A stretch of DNA of 64,000 bases from Bryoerythrophyllum caledonicum (taxonomy: Eukaryota; Streptophyta; Bryopsida; Pottiales; Pottiaceae). Positions 21,767 to 33,905 of this stretch are shown here, piece by piece (position 1 is the stretch's first letter; each line of letters begins with the position of its first letter). Both the position numbers and the translations under genes were made by a program. A model generated the notes under the pieces. That model made no database searches. It had not been told where the DNA came from and was given only the letters and a program-made list of their open reading frames with translations. The DNA is taken from contig OZ020515.1 in the NCBI GenBank assembly GCA_963971425.1, forward strand, positions 5,596,291 to 5,660,290, written 5' to 3'.

Positions 21767-24700
21767 ATGATTGCAGATAATACAAAGTTATGGGTGCGTG
21801 GCGTCGGTCAAATCCGAGTGGAGTGCCTTATCAACCAAAAGTGGGAGCAACGAGTTTTGGACCAGGTATTTTTTGTTCCTGCTCTTTGTAAGAATTTGTT
21901 TTCGGTAGGAAAGGCTGCAGACAGAGGGTTCATCACTACATACACACGTCAGACGTGTTACCTTACGTCTCAAGAGGGCAGAGGAGAGATTGTGCTAACT
22001 GGCACAAGGACCGACAAGCTCTATCAACTTGAATTAGTGGTAATCCACCCAGAAAGCCAGGCAAACCTGACATCGACCAAGCCCACGTCACAAGCATTGG
22101 TGGCACCTTCAGCAAAACAACTCGATTTATGGCACTAGAGACTTGGCCATGCCAATATCGACACCATCATTCACATGCAGCAACATGCATATGTTGATGG
22201 CCTGCAAATATCGACTCATGCACTCCCCAACCATCCATGTGAAGGGTGCGCAATGGGAAAACTTCACCGCAGCTCATTCCCGAAGGCCAACATGACACCA
22301 CCTGCAGATGAACCAGGAATATTTTTCCACGCAGATGTTTGCGGGCCAATAAGCACGCGTTCTTTAGGTGGCGCACATTATTTTCTTATGTTCAAAGACT
22401 ATTACAGCGGATACCGAATTATTTACTGCCTAAAAGAAAAGTCCGAGGTTTTTGCATGCTTCAGAGCCCTTCAAGCCTCTACGGAGAAATACACTGGACA
22501 CAATATAAAGAATCTGCGGAGTGATGGAGGAGGCGAATTTGTCAACAAGGAGTTTGCAACATATCTCACAGCCGAAGGGATCTGCCATGAGACAACTGCA
22601 CCATACTGCCCAGAACAGAATGGCAAAGCTAAAAGAGAAAACCGCACACTCGTGGAGTATGCACGGACTCTACTGCACGCCAAGCAAATCCCCTTGTGGT
22701 TCTGGGCAAAAGCGATCCAGACAACAACATATGTGCTAAATAGAATTGGATCACGAACAAGAAACTTTGTAACACCATACGAGTTATGGAAAGGAAGGCG
22801 TCCATCGATCGCACACCTAAGAGTTTTCGGGAGCCTGACATACGTTCACGTTCCAAAAGCAAATCGACGGAAGCTTGATCCCAAGAGTATCAAGATGGTT
22901 TTTGTCGGCTATTGTCTCACGACAAAAGCTTATCGGCTTTGGGACCCAAGTCGACGTCGCATTGTTATCAGCAGGGACGTTATATTTGATGAATATACGT
23001 CACCTCACCAAGTTATTAGCACTTAGGCATACTCAGGGCTTTTCTCGCTTGAGACCCAACCAAAAACTGTTGAGATCCAAACTGGACCAAGTGGAGCCGA
23101 GCCTTCATCGCCCATAAATAGACCAAGGTCCACCAACGCAAGTCACAACAAAAGTCAACATGCAGCAGACAGTCTAGGAGCATCAACTTCGGACAATCAT
23201 ACACTTGTATCGTCAAATCCGACAAGCGACCTCCACTTGTACGTTGATCTTCATGAGAATGCAACTGGCCAGACTAGCCACAAAAGTCCAGCCCTTGGTT
23301 ATGCCAAAGCCAGATCACCTCGACCAATAAGAACCAGGCAGACACCTGCCAAGTACAACAACTACTACGTTCCAAACTCTTTCGTCGGCGTTGCCACATC
23401 TACACAAATCCCTCTGGATCTAGAGAACTACACAGCTGCGATGGCAAGCCCCGACGCGCAAGAATGGCAGAAAGCCATGAACGTAGAATACAAAGCGCTC
23501 ATGAAAGCAGGGACGTGGAAACTTGTATCACTTCCTGCAGGCCGAAAACCTGTCTCATGCAAATGGGTATATCGTATCAAGACCAACGTGGATGGATCCA
23601 TTGCCAAGTACAAGGCGCGCCTCATCGCAAAGGGTTTATCCAAACTAAAGGCATTGACTATGATCAGACATTCAGCCCAGTGGTTAAATATGAGTCGATT
23701 TGCACTATGCTTGCAATCGCTGCCCACCAAGACATGCGTCTTGCACAATTCGACGTTCAAACAGCTTACTTGAATGGTTTGCTTGACTTTATCATTTACA
23801 TAAAACAACCTCCTGGCTTTGAGGTTGCTGGAGAAAACGGTGTTATCTTAGTGTGTCTCCTGATCAAAAGCCTCTATGGCTTAAAACAGTCTGGACGTAT
23901 TTCGAACTCGACCTTCGATGAGTTCCTGACCAAATTCGACCTTAAGGCCCCAGAAGCAGACCCGTGTGTATATGTCTCCACACGAAGACCATATCTTATT
24001 CTTTCATTGTTTGTTGATGATGGGCTTGCTGCCAGTGCGTCGAAATCCCGATTGGCGGAGATGCTCCAATACCTTGAGGAAGCATTCTCCATCACGAAGT
24101 CTAGTGGTGACATTTATATTGGATTACATATCTACCAGGACCTGCGACGAAGACAAATTTACATCAACTAGGTGGTATATTTGCGACGGATTATTGCCAA
24201 CTTTGGTTTCACTGCATGCACGTCGCTCAGCATTCCTGCCGACCCAAACGTGAAACTGGACTCAACACCAGAGTCTGCTTCTAACGTGCAGTTCTCCTAC
24301 TCAACTGCAGTGGGCAGCCTAATGTTTGCACAAACGTTGAGCCGACCTGATATCAGTTTTGCTCTGAGCATTGTTGCTAAGTTCACGTCAAACCCTCAAC
24401 ATACGCACTATCAAGCAGTTCGAAGAATATTTTGCTACTTGGCTGGCACTGTGGATTTGGCCATCTGTTATGATGGCAATGCCGACAACATCTTGCTCGT
24501 TGCTTACTCTGATGCAGACTATGCAGGAGACATAACTGACCCAAAGTCACGCACCGGCTCTCTTCTCCTCATCAACCACACCCCTGTCGCATGGGTGAGT
24601 CGAAAACATACTTGCGTGGCAACTTCAACTACAGAATCGGAGTATGTGGCAGCAAGTTCCACAACAAAGGATGTCATTTGGTTCAGGCGTTTGCTCGACA

Positions 24701-24960
24701 ATGTTGGTTTCTCTCAGCCAGCACCCACTCGGTTGTTTTCAGACAACCAAAGCGCAATCCGCCTCGTCCACAACCCGGAATTTCATCGACAGACAAAGCA
24801 CATCGACATTATGCACCACTTTATCCGGGAGCACCAACAATAGGATACCATCGATGTCTCTTTTGTCCCTACTGCTTCCCAGCTTGCCGATCTGTTTACA
24901 AAAGCTCTTCTGCCAATCGTTTCCTATCTCTTCGTGGCTCTCTAGGAATGTCACAAATTT
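21767..24960 (+). pseudogene. Copia integrase, reverse transcriptase and RNase H, decayed
   Basis: GAG-pre-integrase motif LWH-*-RLGHAN near 22130. Integrase zinc and core: HADVCGP and RSDGGGEF supply the two Asp. The third site reads PEQNGKAKREN, with Lys where the family has the catalytic Glu. Reverse transcriptase: CKWVYRIKTN, a frameshift near 23640, DVQTAYLNGLL, SLYGLKQ and the active-site FVDD near 24010. RNase H: YSDADYAGD, STTESEYVA and DNQSAI, ending HIDIMHHFIREH near 24830. At least five stops and two frameshifts. The product would be a virus-like-particle enzyme set acting on the element's own RNA. Confidence 0.92.
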
Positions 24961-25025
24961 CCTGCAGCGGATATCGTGGAGAACATTGACAGCCCGCTAC
25001 CATGAAGTAGCGGTCTGAGGAAGGG

Positions 25026-25349
25026 TGTTGAAAGTACATCTTTCAGTCCAACTAGGATCATAGTGGTCCAACTCAGACACTAAGAAAAATGATGTGGAAA
25101 ACTGCCACAAGGGCAAAGAATCAGTTACTGTTTCAAATCAAGCCATTAGCAAGTTGAGATTGCAGCAACGATTGTTTGTTAGCAGGCAGAGGGGTATTAA
25201 TGCACGTTCCCAATGTCTTGTATGTATCCTTGTTATTACTCAAACACAATATACACCGAAGCAACTTGTGGCAAAAATGTCTTGTGTCTTTGTTCCACAT
25301 CTGTTTCACACCGTGAACAATGTGTTGGTCTCGTTATTTCTTTTCAATA
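25026..25349 (+). repeat. Copia 3' LTR
   Basis: 324 bp, TGTTGAAAGT to TTCAATA, preceded by the purine tract GAGGAAGGG and followed by the target duplication CACCT (25350-25354). Confidence 0.93.
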
Positions 25350-25494
25350 CACCTTTCATGGCGGAAGAAAAACCAGTTTGTTGTTTCCACATCTCACATG
25401 AGAGGAAGATACAAACAAGCACTTCCAAAACCAACTGACCAGCAAAGCGTCCGAGAGCCTATCCAAAAAGTTTTCATAACTCCACACATGAGAA

Positions 25495-26480
25495 GGCCAA
25501 ACCCTAACCATCTCAAACCATTATGGAAACCCTAGAACCAAGCATCCACGTAAACTCCACCAGTGCATCCCAGCTGCAAACGCCATCCATGAATCTAATG
25601 AAGAACAGCCCAATCCACAAGTTACTACACTCTCACGAAAGCATGAGAAGAAGCTCACATCCTACCGACAAGTCACCCTGAAGTTTCTAGAAGAAGAGTA
25701 GTTGTGGCACTTCAAGTGAGAGGCAGGGATCTGTATGCCCGCGCACATGAGGCAAACGAGGATTGTGCAACGTCCTATGTGAGGGCGCGGAAACATGGGT
25801 TTTCTATGGCCAGCCCTCACGGCCCAAAGCAAATATTTCGTGAAACTTGAGTCCTCACGAATTGTTCACCTCACGTTTTGCCCCTAGGATTAATCAGCCA
25901 AGCCCAAAAATTTAGACCTGTCAGGAAGTCACTACGCAAGTCTACCCGTCTCTCTCCATAGAGCAAGTTATTGAATTCCGCATAATAGGGATAGAAAGAG
26001 AATTCTTCCTTGATGGACCCAAAAACAAGCTTGAAAAGTCAACATGGCTGTAAAAATTGGGTGGCTTGTTGGACGAGGATGGGGCCCGCCGTGATTAAAT
26101 GGACGTCCAACCCGGCCCTCACAGCTCGCAGGTGCGCTAGCCTACAAGAGAAGTTCAAAGACGCACAAGGCGGAGCTGCAACCACGAGAAGACGCCATGG
26201 AGTCGATGTTCGGTGAAGGAAAGTTGTGGTGTGTGCAGAAAAATTGAACGAATTGTTCTTCACACTAGCGACCGGGCAAATGCAAATGTCTCAGACGCAT
26301 TGATGATATTCAACGTAATCTGTGAATTTAGTGGATTATGCAGGGCATCGTCTAGATCATACGTACTACACTTGGTTCGCGGTGACCGCGGGTGCATTAC
26401 TGTGATGTGTCCAGTAAATTCAAGAATGAATTTGGAAGGTTCACTTCATATCGGCGACTGGACGACTGAGTAATCGACAA
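25495..26480 (+). repeat. Dispersed repeat, copy B
   Basis: Direct-orientation relative of 18830-19386 (and of a phrase near 17290). It shares blocks such as 'gccatccat', 'gagaagaagctcaca' and 'gaatttagtggattatgca'. A segment at about 25735-26300 has no counterpart in copy A. Short frames inside look fortuitous. Confidence 0.6.
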
Positions 26481-26534
26481 ATCTAGTAGATTACCCAAAA
26501 CATGGTCTAGGTTGATGAAACCCTTAGCCAAAAG

Positions 26535-27010
26535 CAGGGTTACCAATCCGACGTCCTTGGGGGTCTGAGAGCGTCCTAGGGCGTCCTAGGACGAAGACGT
26601 CCTGACGTCACATCGGACGCAGCGTCCGAGGGGGTAAAATGCATTTACCGAAGGTCGTAGTAAGTTTTCTGGACCGTCAGATTCGACGAAGTGCGACGCG
26701 GCGAGATCTCAGCCGTCGAAATGCATCGAGTCGTCCGACTGGACCCCGCCGTCGGAGAGATCGGACGGCACCTCGGCCGTCCGCGTGATCGGACGGCCGA
26801 TGGACAGATCGTACGGCCCCGATTTGATCGCGGGGGCGCACGACGGCCGTCCGATTAGGCCGACGGCTGTAAGGCCGTCCGATCGGGCGGCTGACCGATC
26901 AGGCGGACGGCCGCCCGATCGGACGACCGAACGGACGGCCGTGCGACTAGCCGATCGGTCGTCCGTCCGATCGGATGGCCGCGGTGGCGGTCGGCCTCAT
27001 GGCCGTCCGC
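26535..27010 (+). mobile_element. hAT-like left terminus with GC-rich subterminal repeats
   Basis: Starts CAGGGTTACCAATCC, similar to the inverted ends at 39016 and 60039 (CAGGGTTGTCATA on the minus strand). It is followed by about 450 bp dominated by CGTCC/GGACG and GGCCGTCCG words in both orientations. CAGGG termini and short subterminal repeats are typical of hAT elements. I could not find a matching 8-bp duplication. The partner end may be in the gap at 35906. Confidence 0.5.
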
Positions 27011-27014
27011 CACC

Positions 27015-27050
27015 CTATAAAAGGCCGTCCGCCAACCTCTCTCTCTCACT
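27015..27050 (+). promoter_or_regulatory. TATA box and CT-rich start region of the kinase-like gene
   Basis: CTATAAAAGG at 27015-27024, followed about 20 bp on by a CTCTCTCTC tract, a common plant core-promoter layout. It lies about 400 bp upstream of the ATG at 27423. Confidence 0.6.
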
Positions 27051-27179
27051 TTTTCCTTCCCCTCTCGAAAATTGAAATATATTTTTGAGTGGATGCGGAG
27101 TGGCTTTGGTTGGCATTTTTCCATCCATTGGCTGCTCATCTTTGGGAGGAAGAAAGTGATTCACATTTGGGGGGGAGTT

Positions 27180-27405
27180 TTTGCGGTTTTTTTTAAGTTT
27201 TTTAAAAACTTGTTCGTAAAATGCTTTTTTCATAGTTTTTTTATAGAACTTGTTCCAAACTAGTTTTTTTCTTGAACTTTTTTTTAAAACTTGTTGTAAG
27301 AAGTTTTTTCTCTTAGTTTTTTTTAGAACTTGTTCCCATCTAGTTTTTTTCTTGAAGTTTTTTTAAAAACTTCTTCTAAAAAGTTTTTTTTTAAAACTTC
27401 GAACG
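27180..27405 (+). repeat. T-rich degenerate tandem repeat in the leader
   Basis: Repeats of 'tagtttttttcttgaa', 'aaaacttgttc' and 'aagttttttt' in at least two units of roughly 90 bp. It lies in the presumed 5' leader of the kinase-like gene. Confidence 0.6.
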
Positions 27406-27422
27406 GCGGCGGGGTCAAGAAG

Positions 27423-28907
27423 ATGCCGAAGGACAAGAAGAAGCAGAAGGTTGCGGACTTCGGAGTGAAGCTTCATCCAATCCACGACGTTCCATCTGAG
27501 GCTTGCAAGAATTTCCTCATAGAACTGACCGTCAGATTCTATGAGGAAAATTCTATTCGATCATTGGAGAGCAAGTACGTCAGATATAGAGATGAAGGCC
27601 CCGAGAAGTTCCGGACGGACATGCGGCAGCACATGATGGACGCGCTTCAAGCCCCAATGTGGAATACGGAGACCCAGAAGCGCGGGTTTTAGAAGTTCTT
27701 GGATGCCAGAGTACACGATTCACTTTGGAATGCCAAGAACTTGTTGACCAAGTTTGGGAGGTTCAATCGTGCGGTAGATGAAGTTTTCAACGACGTGTTG
27801 TTGAAGGCGGATTTGTTCGTGGCCCAGATGAAGCCATTCGCCAAGAATCGAAACCAGCGTGGCTCCGTGGGATGGTGGAACTCGATAGAGGGGCACCAAG
27901 AAGACCTGCTGCGTAAAGCCCATCTCATTGCCATTCCGCCAACAGCCGCGGTTATACGAATGGACAATGCCAACAGGAGAGGTGGATACGCCACCATTCG
28001 CAAAGTCCGCATTGAGGGTGCTCCGGGCATTGAACCATTCTGGGAATTTGCCGCCAAGTTGTCCAACCAATCGGAGACACAGCCGGATTTGGCAAAAGTT
28101 GAGCATCAGAATGAGTCGATGGCGGTGAGGATTCCACATCCGGGTGTCATCCGTTTCGTGGCCATTCATCCGGACAAGTACGAAGGCTATGCGTATTGGT
28201 GGAATGGCGGGACAGTTCGAGAGATGTTGAACCGGAATATCGAGTTTGGTGACGATGTCATCACACATTTGAACTATGGGAGATTCCCCGATGATGAGAT
28301 TATTGGAGTTCAACAGTTGGTTCGTTTTCGCAAAAAACGGACCGAGCTTGCGTGGGCGTTGTTGCGCATCATGAACGAGGTCCACAAGAGCAACAATCTC
28401 CACAATGACTTGTCTCCCGACAATATCCTCCTCCACTTCCCTCCAGATGAATCGCGAGTGTATATTGGAGTATGCGATTGGGGCATGACCACGAAGGTTA
28501 ACGAACCAATGCAGTCTCTTTATACGTTCACAAAGCGTGAAGACATGGTCGAGACTCTGCGAAGGCGATGGTGGGTCGATCCGCGGGTTGCGTACTTGCA
28601 CAAACCAGATGCGGATGTGCAAATGATTCCGAAGTTATCAATGGCTTCGGAGGAGTTCGCTACGGCCCGAATAGCGCAACGAATCAACGGGCGGACAATG
28701 TCCATAGACTACGAGAATCTGCAATGGGAATCTCGGAGTTCCGTAGTATTCTCAAATCAAGAATTTGCGGATACATTTCATATGTACATGGAGAGAGTCT
28801 GCAACAAAAACCGAGAAAGCGCTGGAGGATTGTTTCATATCATTACACGCTTCAGCGACACATACAACTGGCCCACGCCTCATGAGCATTATCGGTCAAC
28901 GTATTAG
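27423..28907 (+). pseudogene. Protein kinase-like gene with one in-frame stop
   Basis: A 494-codon frame from ATG 27423 to TAG, broken only by TAG at 27690-27692 (residue 90). The N-terminal third is a helical, Lys-rich region without a known domain. From about residue 180 it reads as a protein kinase: glycine loop RRGGYATIRKV, hinge YWWNGGTVREML, catalytic loop HNDLSPDN (28401-28424, HxDxxxxN complete) and DWG instead of DFG near 28476. The catalytic Asp and Asn are kept, so activity is possible if the stop is bypassed or is an assembly error. A possible start downstream of the stop would lose only the N-terminal part. It lies about 900 bp inside a hAT-like terminus and faces a converging gene at 35500. 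It may be element cargo or a host gene copy. Confidence 0.75.
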
Positions 28908-29219
28908 TAATACATAGGTTTTACATTATTCCTTTCGGCATTATTAGACTATACTAGATAGCATGCACATTTTGAAGTGACTATAGCAATAGTCTTAGAT
29001 TAATATGTATTACATGCCTTTATAATTTGGGCACAAGAAGTAAAAAAACCTTATTTCATATAGCCGTGCAAAGAGCGACATTTTTTGAATTTTATATGGT
29101 TTAGGTTGTGGCATAGTTCCAATTTTTTAACTTATCAATGTGTTCTATTTCAAAATTATTGTATTTCAGAATTTTTGTTCAAATTACCTCAAAATATCCT
29201 AATCCAACCTTATAATGAG
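28908..29219. other. 3' flank of the kinase-like gene
   Basis: AT-rich; likely holds the gene's 3' UTR. No other signal seen. Confidence 0.4.
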
Positions 29220-30460
29220 ATTTCCCTACACACCAATTTTTAGAGGTAGAAAAGAACTGTAGCATATTCAAATCAAGTGCGCAAATACTGGAGTTTAAAA
29301 ATTGCCATTCCATGTTTTATTTTTTAGTAAACTGAATAAGATTTCAAATGATAATCCAAACCGAGGTTTAGGAAGGTTTTCATGTGTTCACTACATGTTG
29401 TTGAAAAAGCAAAATGTGTAAAATATGATGATCTCTAGGTTTTATGTAGAGAAGACGTATATCAAATTTTACAAGTTTGGGTTCGAACTTTTCGGATAGA
29501 TCATAGTGCCCATGGCACAAAATCATACATAACCTCAACCATTTTATGTTTCTTGAATACAATTTAGCATTTATAGGAATTACCCCCATTTGAAACGCCT
29601 CCTCATGCCCGACTCCCTACTCATACAACATGTCTCCTATATCCCCAAAAATATCGTGGCAGTTTTGATCCGGAAACACTTCAAAGTTGTTGGATTCTAG
29701 TGCAATGACCATAGAAGGAAACCAAAAGTTTGATTTCTAGTTGTGACCGTTGGAACTCAATTAAGACTTATTAAAAAATATGTTTACAAAATTTCAGAAA
29801 CTTTGACCGCACAGATTGAAAGATTATAGTGTGTGAAGTGAACCAAATGGTTTAGGGTCTTCACTGCGTTTAGTGGATCCGCAGACTTTGACTTTACCTG
29901 GGGTCAAAATTTTGAACTAGGCAAGGTCTAAATCCACTACACTAAACACTGAATATAGTGTAGAGGGATTATTGATGTAGATCACTCACACTAATTTCCA
30001 TCAAAGCATGTGCATGCCAAGTTCTGATTGGGTATTTGTTCTCAAGCAAGTGTGTGTCAGTCAACAATTGCATGAAAATTTTCAATTAGTGTAGGAAATT
30101 TCAAATAGTCTAGTCTACACTATATTCACGGAACGGTGTACCTGAAACATGATGGTAGTTCCTTAGACAACAATTTCTTGAGGTAGAGGACAGGTGTAGC
30201 GTATTCAAAACAACCATGGAAGTAGTGGAGGTTCAAACTTTGCCAATTCAAACTTCTTTTTCTTGTGAACTTCATGTGTTTTGAATTACTAATCCGAATG
30301 GTCAATAAGAAGGTTTACACCACATATTAATGTAGAGAAAATAAAATGTAAGAAATACAAAGATATGTAGGTTTTATGTGAAAATTCATAAGATCTTTTG
30401 GTACCTCGCCCGACAATGAGTGACAATGTGTGAAAATGTTTGACTTGGGTTGGTATGCTA
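29220..30460 (-). repeat. Inverted copies of the 14.7-kb element's internal repeat
   Basis: Reverse complement of the block at 6560-7260 and 11690-12260. Key phrases are 'gaggtagaaaagaactgtagcatattc' (in part), 'tttgaccgcacagattgaaag' (in part) and 'gtcaataagaaggtttacacc' (in part), at about 29250, 29805 and 30300. An insert at about 29937-30140, bounded by TACACTAAAC / CTACACTATATTC motifs, splits it. This shows a second, rearranged relative of the large element nearby. Confidence 0.7.
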
Positions 30461-31064
30461 TTTTAAAAAATTTCAATAAAGAGAAGACTTGTTTTTTCAA
30501 GGGAACGGTGAAATACATCGTTTCTCATAAGGTTTTCCATGACATTGTCATGTACATTCTTCTAAATATTTACACCTGAATTAGATGCATAGAAAAGTTA
30601 AAAGTTTGATTCAAACTTTGCATGTTTAGGGTTCATGCACGCTTTGACGACGTCCCCTTCCATCCAATTGTATTCTTTCCGTGTCCATCATCATATTATT
30701 GTTTCAAATGAGATTTCAAACGAGACACCTTACATGTCTTGTAAATGAATATCGCCATATATAACAAATTTGAAAACACAACCAATACTAACACACAAAA
30801 AACATGCATGAGATCGAATGTGATGAACATATTCTCTAGCCATAATCTACATCCAAAGTTTAGTCCCTAAAATGTTATTTTTAAGTACACTCCAAAATGT
30901 CAAATTTTCAAAACTTTTGTAACAATTTTTTTGCTTACATACCAGATGAAAACGCACCCAAAAAGCCCAAATCCGAAGTCGGAATTGAAAAAAAATAAAT
31001 TTTTTGGAAGTTATTAAGTCGCTGTTATGTTAATTCTGCCAAAAAAATAGTTTCATCCACTATG

Positions 31065-31262
31065 GATGAAATTCTATGCGGCGGAAGAAAAATCCCGCAG
31101 CGGATGAAAAACAGCGCAACGAATTAAAAACAAGCTGCGGATGGAAAATAAAATTGCGGATGAAAAATCACCATGTGGAGGAAAATCAGAGTTCGGTTTA
31201 AATGTTTGCAGCGGATGAAAACATTCGCAGTGGATGAAAAGTAGACTGCAGATGAAATTTTG
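31065..31262 (+). repeat. GCGGATGAAAA degenerate repeat array
   Basis: About nine irregular units of 18-25 bp around GCAGCGGATGAAAA. A diverged set in the opposite orientation (TTTTCATCTGC, TTTTTCGTCC) lies at about 31910-32060, so both may be subterminal arrays of one element with a nested MITE between them. Confidence 0.6.
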
Positions 31263-31500
31263 AAAACCTCATTATACTATTAAACTACATTACAATGGTT
31301 GGACTAATGCGTTTCAAGCAAACGCCAACCGCTAATTTGCATCTATAGAAGTTTGGTAGTGGTTCGCGCTTGTTTTGCAACGCATTATAACAACCACTTT
31401 AATGAATTCTCTATATTGTTTAATATTAAGAAAAACATTCATTTCAAAATTACTTTTAAAAAACAGGAAGAGTAGAGAAGGAGCGGGTTACAAACATTAA

Positions 31501-31852
31501 CCCTTAAACGACATTTCATGGCCTGGGCGGGCAGCTCGAAATTGGATCACGGCATCTTCTATACTTGGACATCAATGAATAGTGCACTTTTGAACTTGGG
31601 CATCATGAATAAACCAATCAATGATGAGTTTGCAACCTCCTAAAGGTTATCAACCTACCTACCGCAATCCTTTCAAAGCACAAATCACTCATACAAATTG
31701 TGATTTGAATTGTAAAATTTCACTTTGTGAATGCATCAAAAGAAGGTGATTAGAATGATATCAAAAAATATGTGAAAAGTTGAGTACAGGAAGAGCTACA
31801 GAGAAGATTCTGTAGAAACCAAGCCCCTCGGGCTGGCTCTGACGTTTAAGGG
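31501..31852. mobile_element. TTAA-type MITE (352 bp)
   Basis: Inverted ends CCCTTAAACG flanked by TTAA on both sides (31497-31500 and 31853-31856). No gene inside. Same class as 17782-18622 and 35546-35760, different interior. Confidence 0.8.
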
Positions 31853-31904
31853 TTAACTTGTTAAGTGTTTCTTAATAGTGTTCGTGATGATTCTTAACAC
31901 TTTG

Positions 31905-32065
31905 CCATAGTCATTCGCAGACGATTTTCATTAAAGTGTGCCTGTGCGCACATACCTGTGCGCCTGGCCCATGTAGCTTCTGAAGACTGTTTTTCGTCCA
32001 GAGATTGTTTTCTCAACCAAGGACTGCTTTTCCATCCTCTGACTATTTTCATCTGCAGGGGCGGA
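31905..32065 (-). repeat. Inverted set of the GATGAAAA array
   Basis: Units read on the minus strand as GCAGATGAAAA, GGATGGAAAA and GGACGAAAAA. See the array at 31065. Confidence 0.5.
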
Positions 32066-32679
32066 AATTGTAATTTGGCCACATTATATTAATAGTGGAT
32101 ATCGGCTCTCTAAGTAGGGTTATATTTAGCAGAAAAAATAAATTGTATAGGAGGTTTTCCAAAAACCACATTCTTCTGAGTGTTTATGAAGCATTTTAAG
32201 GAAGTTCAATGCCTAACTCCGTAGGTAGATTGCTACGACATATTTACTCGGACATCTACAATCATAACAATTTAAAGCAATGAAGTATATGCAATCATTA
32301 ATACAAACATGCATACATTAAATTGTAGAGGCATTCAAATATGAATAGCAAAAATGCTTATAGGAAGATTTTGTTGTATTCATTGATATTGTATAATGTA
32401 TTTGGTATACCATTTCGTGTACTCTATAGAGTAATTTCCACACACTAAAATATCCTTAGAGCATAACTTATGCCCATACACAAAACATGACAAATCATCA
32501 CAACAGAGTACAACAACTAACCCGCACCCATATTCACTGACTGTATCAATGCACTTTATCTACTAAACATCCAAATAACAAACCCTATCATGTACAATAG
32601 CCATCTCGACCAAACCATTTTAATGTTGTTGATCCACATGTTACAAAACTGAACACATATAACAATCCTTCACAAAGTT

Positions 32680-33905
32680 CTGCTCAAGCAAATATCGATG
32701 GAAACGAACAAGCAAATAAACTTGGGAAAGAGGTCCTGAAAAAAACGCATGAAAATGCCAAAGACTTGTACGAACATCCACATGCTACCCCATACCACTT
32801 CCAAAAAGAATATCGGCCTCCTAAAGAGGATACCCCCATTAAGGTTCCGGTTTTATTCTTGAACAAATATCTCAAGACACAAGACCTCTATAACAACCTT
32901 GACACAATCAAGTAAAACTTCCCTAATATAGAATAATGGGTTCGCAACAACAAAATAGACTATGAACTCTCTACGAATTCTTCGAAAAATTCCATCATCC
33001 CAAACTCACAAATAACATGCGTCATCAAATTCCGTAATAGTCGATATTTGGGAAACGCCCGAAAACAACTCTTATTTGGAATAGAAAAATTCCCATATGT
33101 AACATGCCCCATATGTAACATGCCCCATATGCACTTTCTCAGACGCCGACAAATCACTCCATGTTCTACCAAAAATGCCAAAACCATCACATACACTCCT
33201 TAATTGTCACAAGACATAACAAAGCAGTACGAGAAATTCGAAAACTATTTACCTCCCATAACAAATCACGATGATTTATCCTCATGAATGCCGGCACCTT
33301 TAATAACAAGTTACAACCCACAAGGAAATACGGTCCCCCCTTGGCTATTCCCGAGTCCCATGTACATGCGCAACATAGCGCTGTCTTTGTAACGCTAGAC
33401 TCAAAGCCGACATACTTTGCATTCGGGGCCTACCATACAACGACCCACCATCGACCACATTAACCAAGAGTATACCATTCAATTTATCAAATTCACATAT
33501 TGTAATGATAGATTCTCCCCGGAAACAATTGAAAACAAAATAAATGAATACTAACCCAGCAACCCCTTATTAATGACATCATTGCCCTCGGATGGAAAAT
33601 GGACCCGCTTATTGTAATCACTGCCGATGCTCGTGCCACCACCTTTATCCCATCTATAAATATCCTTTTGAGATACCTTTAAAATCTCCATCGAAACAAT
33701 TTCACACACTTTCAATATTATTAACACTGTTGCCATTCAACAGGCCATGTCCATTCTACTACACCAACGCAAAATGGAAAAGAAACCAAGCTCTCCTTGA
33801 CAGGGTGTCTGGTGGGCATGGTCTTAGTGATGGAACGAACAGATTCTTTATTCACGGAACGAGCAGATTCTTTGCGGAGCGGGGTTTCTCTTCTTGCTTT
33901 AACTT
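32680..33905 (+). pseudogene. LINE fragment, 3' part, heavily decayed
   Basis: Plus-strand copy of the C-terminal region of the LINE at 46526-50773: DGNEQANKLGKE (RNase H end), YELSTNSS, GNARKQLLFGIEKFPYVTCPIC and HHIHSLIVTRHNKAVREIR, with many stops and shifts. A 17-bp duplication (catatgtaacatgcccc twice) sits at about 33093-33127. The non-coding tail at 33808-33900 ('ggtgggcatggtcttagt', 'ttattcac') is the LINE 3' UTR. Truncated at the 5' side. Confidence 0.82.

Larger units (their letters stand above)
20111..25349 (+). mobile_element. Full-length Copia (Ty1) LTR retrotransposon
   Basis: A 5.24-kb element with two 324-bp LTRs and a CACCT target duplication (20106-20110 and 25350-25354). 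The primer-binding site lies directly after the 5' LTR and a purine tract (GAGGAAGGG) directly before the 3' LTR. The gene order is gag, protease, integrase, reverse transcriptase, RNase H, which defines Copia. LTR similarity points to a fairly recent insertion, yet the coding region is full of stops and at least two frameshifts, so this copy probably moved in trans or decayed quickly. Confidence 0.93.

Noticed and set aside
26785-27139. Arg/Asp/Pro-rich frames at the hAT-like end
   Set aside because: Produced by GGCCGTCCG repeats in all frames; no start context or motif.
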